Shown here: positions 1 to 5,288 of the stretch, piece by piece
Layout of the letters: each line of letters opens with the position of its first letter
Numbering within the stretch: the stretch's first letter is position 1
Source: Chloroflexia bacterium
GTDB lineage: Bacteria > Chloroflexota > Chloroflexia > Thermomicrobiales > UBA6265
Assembly: GCA_030430125.1 (NCBI GenBank)
Contig: JAUIGA010000241.1
Coordinates: 1-5,288 of the forward strand
Direction: 5' to 3'
DNA: 5,288 nt
The notes under the pieces: model-generated
What the model was told of the DNA's origin: nothing
The model's input: only the letters and a program-made list of their open reading frames with translations
Database searches by the model: none
Program-made: the position numbers and the translations under genes

Positions 1-477
1 CAGCGTACGGGCAAGCACCCGCTCGTAGACCGTCTGCAGGTCGGTCAGCGTGAACGACGGAGGGAGCATGTGGAAGGCGAGGTTGGTGTAGCCGAGCTTC
101 GCCCGGACGCGCATGGTCGCATAGTCCAGGAGCATCTGGTCGGTTTCGCGGCGGAGGTCGGTCTCCCTCGGTTCCAGCCAGGCGAGCTCTTCCTGCGGTC
201 GCTCCGCGTCAGGTGCGACCAACGCGAGATAGCTCACGATGATGCGCCAGGGGTCACGGCGCTCGATGCTGATCGTGTACAGCTGCTCCATGTACGCCGG
301 GGAATGACCCGTCAAGTCGATCATGAGGCGGTCGGCCGCGGTATCGAGCGGTTCGCGGACGTCGGGAGGGCCCGACGGCAAGGTACGGGAGCCATCGGGC
401 GATGCGAGCGTACCGACACAGAACGCCCCTTGCCGAAACTGAAATGGAACGATGGTCACCGTGAGCCGCGGGTCCAC
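1..477 (-). CDS. Nudix-like protein with NrtR-type winged-helix region, probable transcriptional regulator (partial, C-terminus off the left edge)
   Basis: The minus strand is open from a GTG start at 477-475 to the left edge, giving 159 residues. Residues 6-88 resemble a Nudix fold. They end in YMEQLYTI (62-69), RRDPWR (73-78) and VSYLALVA (81-88), matching the family pattern of a QLYTF strand, RDPR and a VAYLAL strand. Residues about 130-159 (GYTNLAFHMLPPSFTLTDLQ, then VYERVL) match the winged-helix region that follows Nudix in NrtR-type regulators, which repress NAD or sugar metabolism genes in response to ADP-ribose-like ligands. The Nudix box falls at about 36-57. It keeps the glycine, the first glutamate and the arginine, but RExxEE reads RLMIDL, so hydrolysis is unlikely. 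I infer a ligand-sensing regulator; a catalytically altered ADP-ribose pyrophosphatase is the alternative. The start was chosen for its AGGAG six bases upstream. The frame stays open upstream to a stop near 602 without a better start. Roughly 60-70 residues are probably missing. The target is unknown. Confidence 0.72.
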   Translation of the reverse strand, partial: MDPRLTVTIVPFQFRQGAFCVGTLASPDGSRTLPSGPPDVREPLDTAADRLMIDLTGHSPAYMEQLYTISIERRDPWRIIVSYLALVAPDAERPQEELAWLEPRETDLRRETDQMLLDYATMRVRAKLGYTNLAFHMLPPSFTLTDLQTVYERVLARTL

Positions 478-483
478 GTTGAG

Positions 484-488
484 CTCCT
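484..488 (-). promoter_or_regulatory. Ribosome binding site of the Nudix/NrtR-like gene
   Basis: On the minus strand AGGAG lies six bases before the GTG at 477-475. This fixes the start, because the frame is open further upstream with no other candidate carrying a Shine-Dalgarno sequence. Confidence 0.6.
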
Positions 489-538
489 GTCCGCGACGAC
501 CGGGGCGGCCTGCGCGAGAACGAAAGACTGCCACAAGG

Positions 539-544
539 GTAATA
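539..544 (-). promoter_or_regulatory. Possible -10 element (TATTAC) for the Nudix/NrtR-like gene
   Basis: The minus strand reads TATTAC here, four of six matches to the bacterial -10 consensus, and would give a leader of roughly 55 bases before the GTG start. No good -35 hexamer sits at the expected distance, so this is a weak call based on position and one hexamer. Confidence 0.25.
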
Positions 545-577
545 CGAACACGAAGCCACGACAGCGTGCCCAGATGG

Positions 578-606
578 TGGAACCTGTCGGTGATTCGCTA
601 TAGACT
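578..606 (+). promoter_or_regulatory. Possible promoter of tRNA-Gln
   Basis: TAGACT at 601-606, overlapping TATAGA at 599-604, is the only -10-like sequence just upstream of the tRNA. A weak -35-like TGGAAC at 578-583 lies 17 bases before TAGACT. Transcription would start near 611-613, leaving a leader of about 7-9 bases before the tRNA at 620. The hexamers match the consensus only in part. This promoter could also serve glmU, since no terminator is visible between the two. Confidence 0.35.
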
Positions 607-619
607 AGGGGTTGCCAGA

Positions 620-690
620 TGGCGGATGGTGAAATGGTATCACAAGGGCCTTTGGAGCCTTTATTCCAGGTTCGAATCCTGGTCCGCCAG
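620..690 (+). tRNA. tRNA-Gln, anticodon UUG
   Basis: The 71 bases fold into a complete cloverleaf. The acceptor stem TGGCGGA (620-626) pairs fully with TCCGCCA (683-689). The D stem is GTGA/TCAC (629-632 with 640-643), with GG in its loop. The anticodon stem is AGGGC/GCCTT (645-649 with 657-661, one G-T wobble). The T stem is CCAGG/CCTGG around TTCGAAT (666-682). The anticodon loop CTTTGGA (650-656) places TTG at 652-654, which reads glutamine codons CAA and CAG. The U1-A72, G2-C71 and G3-C70 pairs and discriminator G73 (690) are standard tRNA-Gln features. CCG follows the discriminator, so the CCA tail is not encoded and must be added by tRNA nucleotidyltransferase. G37 after G36 fits the TrmD m1G37 methylation pattern. 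The gene is transcribed toward glmU and away from the Nudix-like gene. Confidence 0.96.
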
Positions 691-805
691 CCGATCCGTG
701 GCATGCCCGTCACCGGGTGAGACGAATGAACCGGTGGACAACGCGCCGCGCGCACGAGCCGGGCCTGGATCGATCACGCGCGCACTCCTTCGGACAAAGC
801 CTTTC
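691..805 (+). other. Spacer between tRNA-Gln and glmU, no terminator or clear promoter seen
   Basis: These 115 bases contain a short hairpin, CCCG-TCAC-CGGG, at about 706-717, with no T-run after it. TGGACA at 735-740 resembles a -35 but has no -10 at the right distance. The 9-base word CGCGCGCAC occurs twice (747-755 and 777-785). There is no intrinsic terminator, so the tRNA transcript may continue into glmU. Confidence 0.45.
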
Positions 806-2248
806 ATGACCCAACAAACCCCCGACGTGCCAGATGCGGCGTGCGAGTCATCGGACGTCGTTGTGGCGGTGCTTGCGGCGGGCAATGGAACCCGCATGAT
901 CTCCAACACGCCCAAGCATCTGCACCCGGTGGCCGGCGTCCCCATTGTCGAGCGGGTGATCCGGGCGGGGGTCGCCTCCGGCGCAGGTCGGACGCTGGTG
1001 ATGGTTGGTCAGCAACTGGCGGACCTCGACCGGCATATGACGACCCGGTCCGGGTTCGAGATCGTGGTGCAGGGCGAGCCGCGAGGTACGGCGGACACTG
1101 TCAGGCAGGCGCTGGAGTTGGCGCCGGGTGCCCGCTGGCTCGTGTCGTTGCTCGGTGACAGCGCGCTGCTGACACCGGATGTTGTGCGATCGCTGGTTCG
1201 GCAGGCGGTCGAATCCGGAAGTCGCATCACACTCCTGACCTGTGTCGTGGACGATGCGGCCTCGTATGGCCGTATTGAGCGGACCGATGACGGGCAGGTG
1301 CGGCGCATCGTCGAGTTTCGGAACGATGATCCCGCGCTTCGATCCGGTCCGACCGAGGTCAACAGCGGCGTCATGGTGCTCGATGCGGATTGGGCACGTA
1401 TCGAGCTGGCGCGTCTGCCGCTCGACCCTCGCACCGGTGAGTACCTGTTGACTGACCTGATCGATGTTGCGGTGCGTCAGGGCGACGGGCTGGATCCCTG
1501 GCCGGTCGACACGCACCTGGCGGATGCCTCGGTGTCCCTCGGTGTGAACGATCGCGTGCAGCTTGCGGAGGTCGACGCCGAGGCCCGACGGCAAATCCGA
1601 GAACGGCACATGCGTCAGGGGGTAACGATCCTCGGTCCGGAAACGGTCTTCATCGATGAGGATGTTCGCATTGGTCCGGAAACGGTGATCCTGCCGAACA
1701 CGATGGTGACGGGGCGCTCGGTGATCGGCAGCGGATGCGAGATCGGGCCATCGTCGAACCTCCGCAACGCAACGCTGGGGGACCGCGTGACCGTGCTGCA
1801 ATCGACGGTGCGGGAGTCGTCGGTGGGCACTGGCACCCATGTGGGGCCGTACGCCCATCTGCGCGGAGATTGCCGCATCGGTGAGAATGTCCACATCGGC
1901 ACGTCGGTCGAGATGAAGCATGCGGTCGTGGACGACGGCGTCAAGTGCGGGCACTTCTCCTATCTGGGGGATGCAACGGTGGGGCGCGGCGCGAACATCG
2001 GCGCCGGCACCGTCACGGCGAACTTTGATGGCGCGGTCAAGCAACAAAGTGACATCGGTGCCGACGCGTTTGTCGGCAGCGACAGTGTTCTCGTCGCACC
2101 AGTCGTTGTTGGCGAGCGGGCACGGACCGGCGCAGGCTCGGTTGTCACCCGGGACGTGCCGGCAGATGCCCTTGTCATGGGGGTGCCCGCTCGCCAGAAG
2201 GTAGCGGCCACGGGCGAGACCGACGGGCCAGCAGGAGAGCAGGAGTAG
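806..2248 (+). CDS. glmU: Bifunctional GlmU: glucosamine-1-phosphate N-acetyltransferase / UDP-GlcNAc pyrophosphorylase
   Basis: This cytoplasmic enzyme acetylates glucosamine-1-phosphate with acetyl-CoA, then couples the product to UTP to give UDP-GlcNAc for peptidoglycan and other glycans. It has 480 residues (E. coli: 456). The uridylyltransferase domain (about 18-250) shows LAAGNGTRM (23-31), PKHLH with K37, GD at 117-118, YGRI (154-157), EVNSG (184-188), GEYLLTD (211-217) and GVN with N248. The acetyltransferase domain (about 270-466) is a left-handed beta helix of hexapeptide repeats. It keeps R353, K371, H383, Y386, N397, K412 and S425, matching E. coli R333, K351, H363, Y366, N377, K392 and S405. 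Oddities are QGEPRGTAD where the family has QLGTGHA, GDSALL for GDVPL, and a GVPAR ending usual in other hexapeptide acyltransferases. The ATG at 806 has only a poor Shine-Dalgarno sequence and leaves a 17-residue leader. The open frame runs further upstream through the tRNA and cannot be coding there. GTG at 827 is a possible alternative start. Confidence 0.95.
   Translation: MTQQTPDVPDAACESSDVVVAVLAAGNGTRMISNTPKHLHPVAGVPIVERVIRAGVASGAGRTLVMVGQQLADLDRHMTTRSGFEIVVQGEPRGTADTVRQALELAPGARWLVSLLGDSALLTPDVVRSLVRQAVESGSRITLLTCVVDDAASYGRIERTDDGQVRRIVEFRNDDPALRSGPTEVNSGVMVLDADWARIELARLPLDPRTGEYLLTDLIDVAVRQGDGLDPWPVDTHLADASVSLGVNDRVQLAEVDAEARRQIRERHMRQGVTILGPETVFIDEDVRIGPETVILPNTMVTGRSVIGSGCEIGPSSNLRNATLGDRVTVLQSTVRESSVGTGTHVGPYAHLRGDCRIGENVHIGTSVEMKHAVVDDGVKCGHFSYLGDATVGRGANIGAGTVTANFDGAVKQQSDIGADAFVGSDSVLVAPVVVGERARTGAGSVVTRDVPADALVMGVPARQKVAATGETDGPAGEQE
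2241..2245 (+). promoter_or_regulatory. Ribosome binding site of prs, inside the end of glmU
   Basis: AGGAG lies immediately before the glmU stop codon (2246-2248) and nine bases before the prs ATG at 2255. Ribosomes finishing glmU would terminate on this site, which favours translational coupling of prs to glmU. Confidence 0.65.
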
Positions 2249-2254
2249 GGCGAT

Positions 2255-3193
2255 ATGGATGGTCGATTGCAACTGTTTGCCGGCAATGCGCACCCCGCCC
2301 TTGCCGAGTCGCTGAGCCGCGAGCTGGAGCTGCCGCTGGGCAGGGCGATCGTTGACCAGTGGCGCAACGGGGAATCGCGGGTAAAGCTGGACGAGAACGT
2401 CCGTGGCTCGGATGTATTCGTCCTGCAACCCACCTGCACGCCAGTGAATCACCACATCATGGAGCTGCTGCTCATCATCGACGCGCTCAAGCGCGCGTCG
2501 GCGTCTCGCATTACGGCGGTCATTCCCTACTATGGGTATGCCAAGCAGGAGAAAAAGACATCGGGGCGCGAGCCGATCTCGGCCAAGCTGGTCGCGAACG
2601 TACTCACGGTGGCCGGGGCGGACCGGATCCTGGCGGTCGATCTGCACGCGCCGGCGATCGAGGGGTTCTTTGATATACCGGTCGATCATCTTCGTGCTAC
2701 CCCGCTGCTGGCGCGGGCATTTCGCGATCAGGTCAAGGATGGAGACGTGGTCGTCGTCAGTCCGGACGCGGGAGGTGTCGCCCGTGCCGAGGACTTCCGC
2801 CGCCGGGTCGGCGGGTCGCTGGCGATCATCTCCAAGCAGCATCCTGGACCCGACGCCACCGAGACGCTCGACATGGTCGGCGATGTCGATGGCAAGCTCG
2901 CGGTGATCGTGGATGACATGATCTCAACCGGCGGTACCCTCATCGAAGCGGTGCAGATGCTGAAGGACAGAGGAGCGTCACGCATTCATGTGGTCGCGAC
3001 CCATGGCATCTTCGCGGCGAATGCGGTCGACCTGGTGATGGCATCGGACATCGAACGGATCTTCGTTACCGATACATTGCCGCCGCCCTCTGCCGCTGCC
3101 GGCAAGGTTGAAGTGGTGTCGGTTGCACACCTGCTGGCGGAGGCGATCACGAGGATGCACAAGGGCTTGAGCATCAGCGCCCTGTTTACCTAG
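2255..3193 (+). CDS. prs: Ribose-phosphate pyrophosphokinase (PRPP synthetase)
   Basis: This cytoplasmic enzyme transfers pyrophosphate from ATP to ribose-5-phosphate, forming PRPP for purine, pyrimidine, NAD, histidine and tryptophan synthesis. At 312 residues it is normal length for a class I enzyme. Motifs in order are NGE (38-40), the ATP-site segment PYYGYAKQEKK (91-101), REPISAKL (105-112), the metal-binding and signature segment DLHAPAIEGFFDIPVDHL (129-146), VVSPDAGGVARA (167-178), the PRPP-binding loop VIVDDMISTGGTL (217-229) and the C-terminal GLSISALF (304-311). The oddity is the flexible catalytic loop: the family reads KRR, but here it is K194-Q195-H196, so the position of B. subtilis catalytic Arg199 is histidine while Lys197 is kept. 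RQDRK is also softened to KQEKK. Everything else looks intact, so I expect an active enzyme. It follows glmU by six bases, the same order as in Bacillus and actinobacteria. No terminator is seen after it. Confidence 0.96.
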   Translation: MDGRLQLFAGNAHPALAESLSRELELPLGRAIVDQWRNGESRVKLDENVRGSDVFVLQPTCTPVNHHIMELLLIIDALKRASASRITAVIPYYGYAKQEKKTSGREPISAKLVANVLTVAGADRILAVDLHAPAIEGFFDIPVDHLRATPLLARAFRDQVKDGDVVVVSPDAGGVARAEDFRRRVGGSLAIISKQHPGPDATETLDMVGDVDGKLAVIVDDMISTGGTLIEAVQMLKDRGASRIHVVATHGIFAANAVDLVMASDIERIFVTDTLPPPSAAAGKVEVVSVAHLLAEAITRMHKGLSISALFT

Positions 3194-3227
3194 CGTGCTT
3201 CCATATTGACGCGGGTCATGATCAAGA

Positions 3228-3256
3228 GCGACAAGTGGAACCACACCGGGTGTCGC
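3228..3256 (+). repeat. Inverted repeat with nested hairpin between prs and the corC-like gene
   Basis: GCGACA (3228-3233) pairs with TGTCGC (3251-3256). Inside, GTGG (3235-3238) pairs with CCAC (3241-3244) around an AA loop. No T-run follows, so it is not a standard intrinsic terminator. It ends 26 bases before the next start codon. It could be an mRNA end, a 5' leader structure or chance in GC-rich DNA. Confidence 0.35.
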
Positions 3257-3271
3257 ACGGCGATGTATCGA

Positions 3272-3275
3272 GAGG
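3272..3275 (+). promoter_or_regulatory. Ribosome binding site that decides the GTG start of the corC-like gene
   Basis: GAGG lies six bases before GTG at 3282. An ATG at 3280-3282 overlaps this codon but is in another frame and does not encode the conserved protein. GTG is therefore the start. Confidence 0.6.
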
Positions 3276-3281
3276 ATAGAT

Positions 3282-4616
3282 GTGGAAACAGGTGGTTGGC
3301 TGGCACTTGCGGGCGTGATCGTGGCATCGGCGTTGTTGGCGGTGGCCGCGATGGTCGAGGCCGTGGTGAGCCGGACCAGCCGGTCCCGGGTCCAGGCGGC
3401 GCTTGGGTTGCCGCAGGCGGCGAGCGGGCGAGCCAGGGCGAGACCAGAGTGGGACCCGCGGTTGCCCATGGCGACGGCGATGGTGCTCGTGCAGGTCCTG
3501 GCCGCGATGATCATCGCGGGCCTGCTCACCCATGTATTCGACCAATCGTTCGCCGCCGATGTCGACTGGTTGGCGATCGTCATTGCCATCGTTATCTACC
3601 TCCTGCTTGGGCAAATCCTGCCGCTGGCGGTCGGTGAAAAGGATCTCGACCCCTGGATCGACCGAATCGTCACGATCGGCCAAACGCTTACACGGGTGTT
3701 TTCGCCCGTTATCTGGGTCGTCGATTGGGGCGTGCGCCGGGTCAGGGGTTGGCTCCCCGGCACGGTCGCGGCTGGCGAGCTCGACGAATTCGACGACAGC
3801 CGCGTTGCTCCTCGAGCGCCCGACATGGAGGACGTCGGCGAAGTCGAGCGGCAGATGATCGATGGTCTGCTTGGTCTTGAGTCGATGACCGTGCGGGATA
3901 TCATGGTTCCCCGGCTCGATATCGTCGCCGTCGATCGAGCGGTGCCGCCGGATGAGCTGATCGCAACCATCACCAATGCCGGGCACTCTCGGATTCCGGT
4001 CTATCAGGAGTCGGTGGACCGCATCCTTGGGGTGCTTTATGCGAAGGATCTCCTTCCCTTCGTGATCGGCACGACCCGTCGCATTCCGCTGCTCGACCTG
4101 ATCCGTCCGGCGTTCGTCGTGCCGGAATCGAAGCGCGTCAGCGATCTGTTCGCGGAATTGAAGCGAGCTCGCATCCACATCGCGATCGTGGCCGACGAGT
4201 ATGGCGGCACCGCCGGCCTTGTCACCATTGAGGACATCCTCGAAGAGATCGTGGGCGAGATCCAGGACGAATACGACACGGAACAACCCCTGTTCGAACA
4301 GCCGGAAGAGTACGTCCTGCTGGCCGATGGGCGACTCCCGATCGAGGACGTCGAGGACGCGCTGCGCATGCGGTTCGAGGAAGACGACGACTTCGGCACT
4401 TTGGGCGGCTTTGTGCACAAGCACCTTGGGCGACTGCCGATCCAGGGCGATACCTTCGAGGCGGAAGGTGTTCGTGTCGAAATCCTTACCGTCGAGCGTC
4501 ACCGCGTGCGTCTCCTGCGCATCACCCGCCTGCGAGATTCCGGCGGCAGGGACATGACCGACAGCGCGCCAACGGCGAACACGCCAGACAGCTCTGGTGA
4601 TGGAGCGAGCGAGTGA
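3282..4616 (+). CDS. CNNM/CorC-family membrane protein with paired CBS domains (hemolysin C-like), putative divalent-cation transporter
   Basis: This 444-residue protein has the layout of the CNNM/CorC (CorB, MpfA) family, linked to Mg2+ and other divalent-cation efflux at the cytoplasmic membrane. Hydrophobic segments lie at about 5-28, 63-86 and 95-117, with a less certain one at 127-148; these fit a DUF21/CNNM domain. After a linker come TVRDIMVPRLDIVAVD (203-218) and HSRIPVY (235-241) of the first CBS domain (about 200-262). The second CBS domain (about 268-326) contains HIAIVADEYGGTAGLVTIED (299-318), the strongest family signature, followed by EEIVGEI (321-327). The C-terminal CorC/HlyC domain (about 343-416) includes DDDFGTLGGFV (368-378) and LGRLPIQGD (382-390). 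The membrane domain is atypical: the usual LGE-x-x-PK motif reads LGQILPLAV (109-117), and the first helix lacks the usual S-x-x-E-x-A-L pattern. The tail after 418 is polar and low in complexity. Transport function is inferred from the family only. The stop overlaps the next gene. Confidence 0.85.
   Translation: METGGWLALAGVIVASALLAVAAMVEAVVSRTSRSRVQAALGLPQAASGRARARPEWDPRLPMATAMVLVQVLAAMIIAGLLTHVFDQSFAADVDWLAIVIAIVIYLLLGQILPLAVGEKDLDPWIDRIVTIGQTLTRVFSPVIWVVDWGVRRVRGWLPGTVAAGELDEFDDSRVAPRAPDMEDVGEVERQMIDGLLGLESMTVRDIMVPRLDIVAVDRAVPPDELIATITNAGHSRIPVYQESVDRILGVLYAKDLLPFVIGTTRRIPLLDLIRPAFVVPESKRVSDLFAELKRARIHIAIVADEYGGTAGLVTIEDILEEIVGEIQDEYDTEQPLFEQPEEYVLLADGRLPIEDVEDALRMRFEEDDDFGTLGGFVHKHLGRLPIQGDTFEAEGVRVEILTVERHRVRLLRITRLRDSGGRDMTDSAPTANTPDSSGDGASE
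4602..4605 (+). promoter_or_regulatory. Ribosome binding site of the biotin ligase gene
   Basis: GGAG sits seven bases before GTG at 4613, within the end of the corC-like gene. Together with the GTGA overlap (4613-4616) it supports this start and coupled translation. Confidence 0.55.
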
Positions 4617-5288
4617 CGGCGCGCGGCCAGATGGGGTGTCTGCGGATTCGGTATCCAGTGGTCGCGTCCACAATGGATGTCGCGATGGCGCTCGCGGCCA
4701 GTGGCGCCCCGCATGGCGTGGTGGTCGAGGCTGGATACCAGACAGCAGGGCGTGGCCGGCAGGGGCGTGCATGGCGAACTTCCGCCGATTCGGCGCTCCT
4801 GTCGTCGTGGATTTTGCGGCCGCCACCAGGGCGAAATCTGAGCGTGCTGTCGCCGTTGGTCGCGCTGGCGCTGATCCGCACCGTGGAGTCGCTCATCCCG
4901 GATGCCCCCATTGCCTACAAATGGCCGAACGACGTCCTGATCGGCGGCGGCAAGGTCGCCGGCGTGTTGCTGACCGCTCGCGGTGGGGGAGTGGCACCGG
5001 TTATTGTTGCGGGGGTCGGAGTGAATGTTGGACCCGGCAGCGTTCCCTCAGGAGAGCGCGGCACGTTCCTGACCGAATGGTGTAAGGACATTACTGTGGA
5101 CGCGCTCCGGTGTCGACTTGGGCAGGAGCTGGGTCGTATATGGTCCGACTTCATGATCGAGGATTCCCTGTCGGACACCGACCTGGCAGACCTGCAACGG
5201 CGGTTGGCCTGGGCTGACGTCGAGGTTGCCGTGCGGCTGCCACAGGCCGAGATCGTTGGCGTGCAGACGGGAATCACCCATGACGGTG
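4613..5288 (+). CDS. birA: Biotin--[acetyl-CoA-carboxylase] ligase, monofunctional type (partial, C-terminus off the right edge)
   Basis: The enzyme activates biotin with ATP to biotinyl-5'-AMP and attaches it to a lysine of biotin carboxyl carrier domains, chiefly acetyl-CoA carboxylase. The frame is open from GTG 4613 to the window end, 225 residues. It shows the substrate-proximal STMD (19-22; STN in E. coli), QTAGRGRQGRAW (43-54) holding the biotinyl-AMP-binding GRGRxG loop, KWPNDVLIGGGKVAGVLL (103-120) with the catalytic-site lysine K114 (E. coli K183), and GVGVNVG (134-140). The C-terminal SH3-like domain starts near 200 and is cut off. There is no N-terminal DNA-binding helix-turn-helix: the catalytic domain begins about residue 10, so this is a group I ligase without the repressor role of E. 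coli BirA. The gene overlaps the corC-like gene by four bases (GTGA), implying co-transcription and coupled translation. No frameshift or missing core residue is seen. Confidence 0.93.
   Translation, partial: MTARGQMGCLRIRYPVVASTMDVAMALAASGAPHGVVVEAGYQTAGRGRQGRAWRTSADSALLSSWILRPPPGRNLSVLSPLVALALIRTVESLIPDAPIAYKWPNDVLIGGGKVAGVLLTARGGGVAPVIVAGVGVNVGPGSVPSGERGTFLTEWCKDITVDALRCRLGQELGRIWSDFMIEDSLSDTDLADLQRRLAWADVEVAVRLPQAEIVGVQTGITHDG

Noticed and set aside
70..603. A 177-residue plus-strand open frame across the left end
   Set aside because: The minus strand encodes a recognisable Nudix/NrtR-like protein over the same bases. The plus-strand translation shows no domain and has no supporting ribosome binding site.
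706..717. Hairpin CCCG-TCAC-CGGG after the tRNA as a terminator
   Set aside because: It has only four base pairs and no following T-run.
747..785. Direct repeat CGCGCGCAC, two copies 30 bases apart
   Set aside because: The unit is short and made of the dominant CG dinucleotides. With only two copies it is compatible with chance in this composition.
452..805. An N-terminal extension of GlmU by 118 residues
   Set aside because: The frame is open, but it passes through the tRNA gene and its translation has no GlmU homology. Family length and motif position support the start at 806.
848..2842. A 664-residue open frame on the minus strand opposite glmU and prs
   Set aside because: It lies wholly opposite two strongly conserved genes. 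Its translation is Arg/His/Asp-rich with no recognisable domain, and such long antisense frames are common in GC-rich coding DNA.
3206..3211. TTGACG as a -35 box for the corC-like gene
   Set aside because: It matches five of six consensus bases, but 16-18 bases downstream there is only GC-rich, non-TATAAT-like sequence.
3222..4826. A 534-residue open frame on the minus strand opposite the corC-like gene
   Set aside because: It is an antisense shadow of a conserved gene, with low-complexity charged translation and no family resemblance.

Overview
This window looks like ordinary bacterial chromosome: GC-rich, gene-dense and made of housekeeping genes. The tRNA structure, Shine-Dalgarno-led GTG starts and four-base gene overlap are bacterial. 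The glmU-prs pair is a classic arrangement in Gram-positive bacteria and related phyla. By general protein resemblance I would tentatively place it in Chloroflexota (Thermomicrobia/Sphaerobacter-like), but nothing in the window proves this. There is no transposase, CRISPR array, phage gene or other sign of a mobile or accessory system.

Layout: (1) Bases 1-477, minus strand: the N-terminal 159 residues of a Nudix-like protein that runs off the left edge. Its catalytic Nudix box is degenerate, and it continues into an NrtR-type winged-helix region. (2) Bases 478-619: a divergent intergenic region with weak promoter-like elements for both directions and one inverted repeat. (3) Bases 620-690: tRNA-Gln(UUG). 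(4) Bases 806-2248: glmU, the bifunctional enzyme that makes UDP-GlcNAc. (5) Bases 2255-3193: prs, PRPP synthetase, six bases after glmU and probably translationally coupled to it. (6) Bases 3282-4616: a CNNM/CorC-type membrane protein with two CBS domains. (7) Bases 4613-5288: a biotin-protein ligase that overlaps gene 6 by four bases and runs off the right edge.

The plus-strand genes form one or two co-directional transcription units: tRNA-glmU-prs, then corC-like-birA after an 88-base gap. They supply a cell-wall precursor (UDP-GlcNAc), a nucleotide, His and Trp precursor (PRPP), probable divalent-cation homeostasis, and biotinylation of carboxylases. The link between them is shared housekeeping expression, not one pathway.

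I found no convincing undescribed system. The points most worth a second look are family-level residue departures: the dead-looking Nudix box, the Prs catalytic loop that reads K-Q-H where the family has K-R-R, and the altered membrane-domain motif of the CNNM protein. Also notable is the tRNA-Gln placed ahead of glmU with no visible terminator between them.
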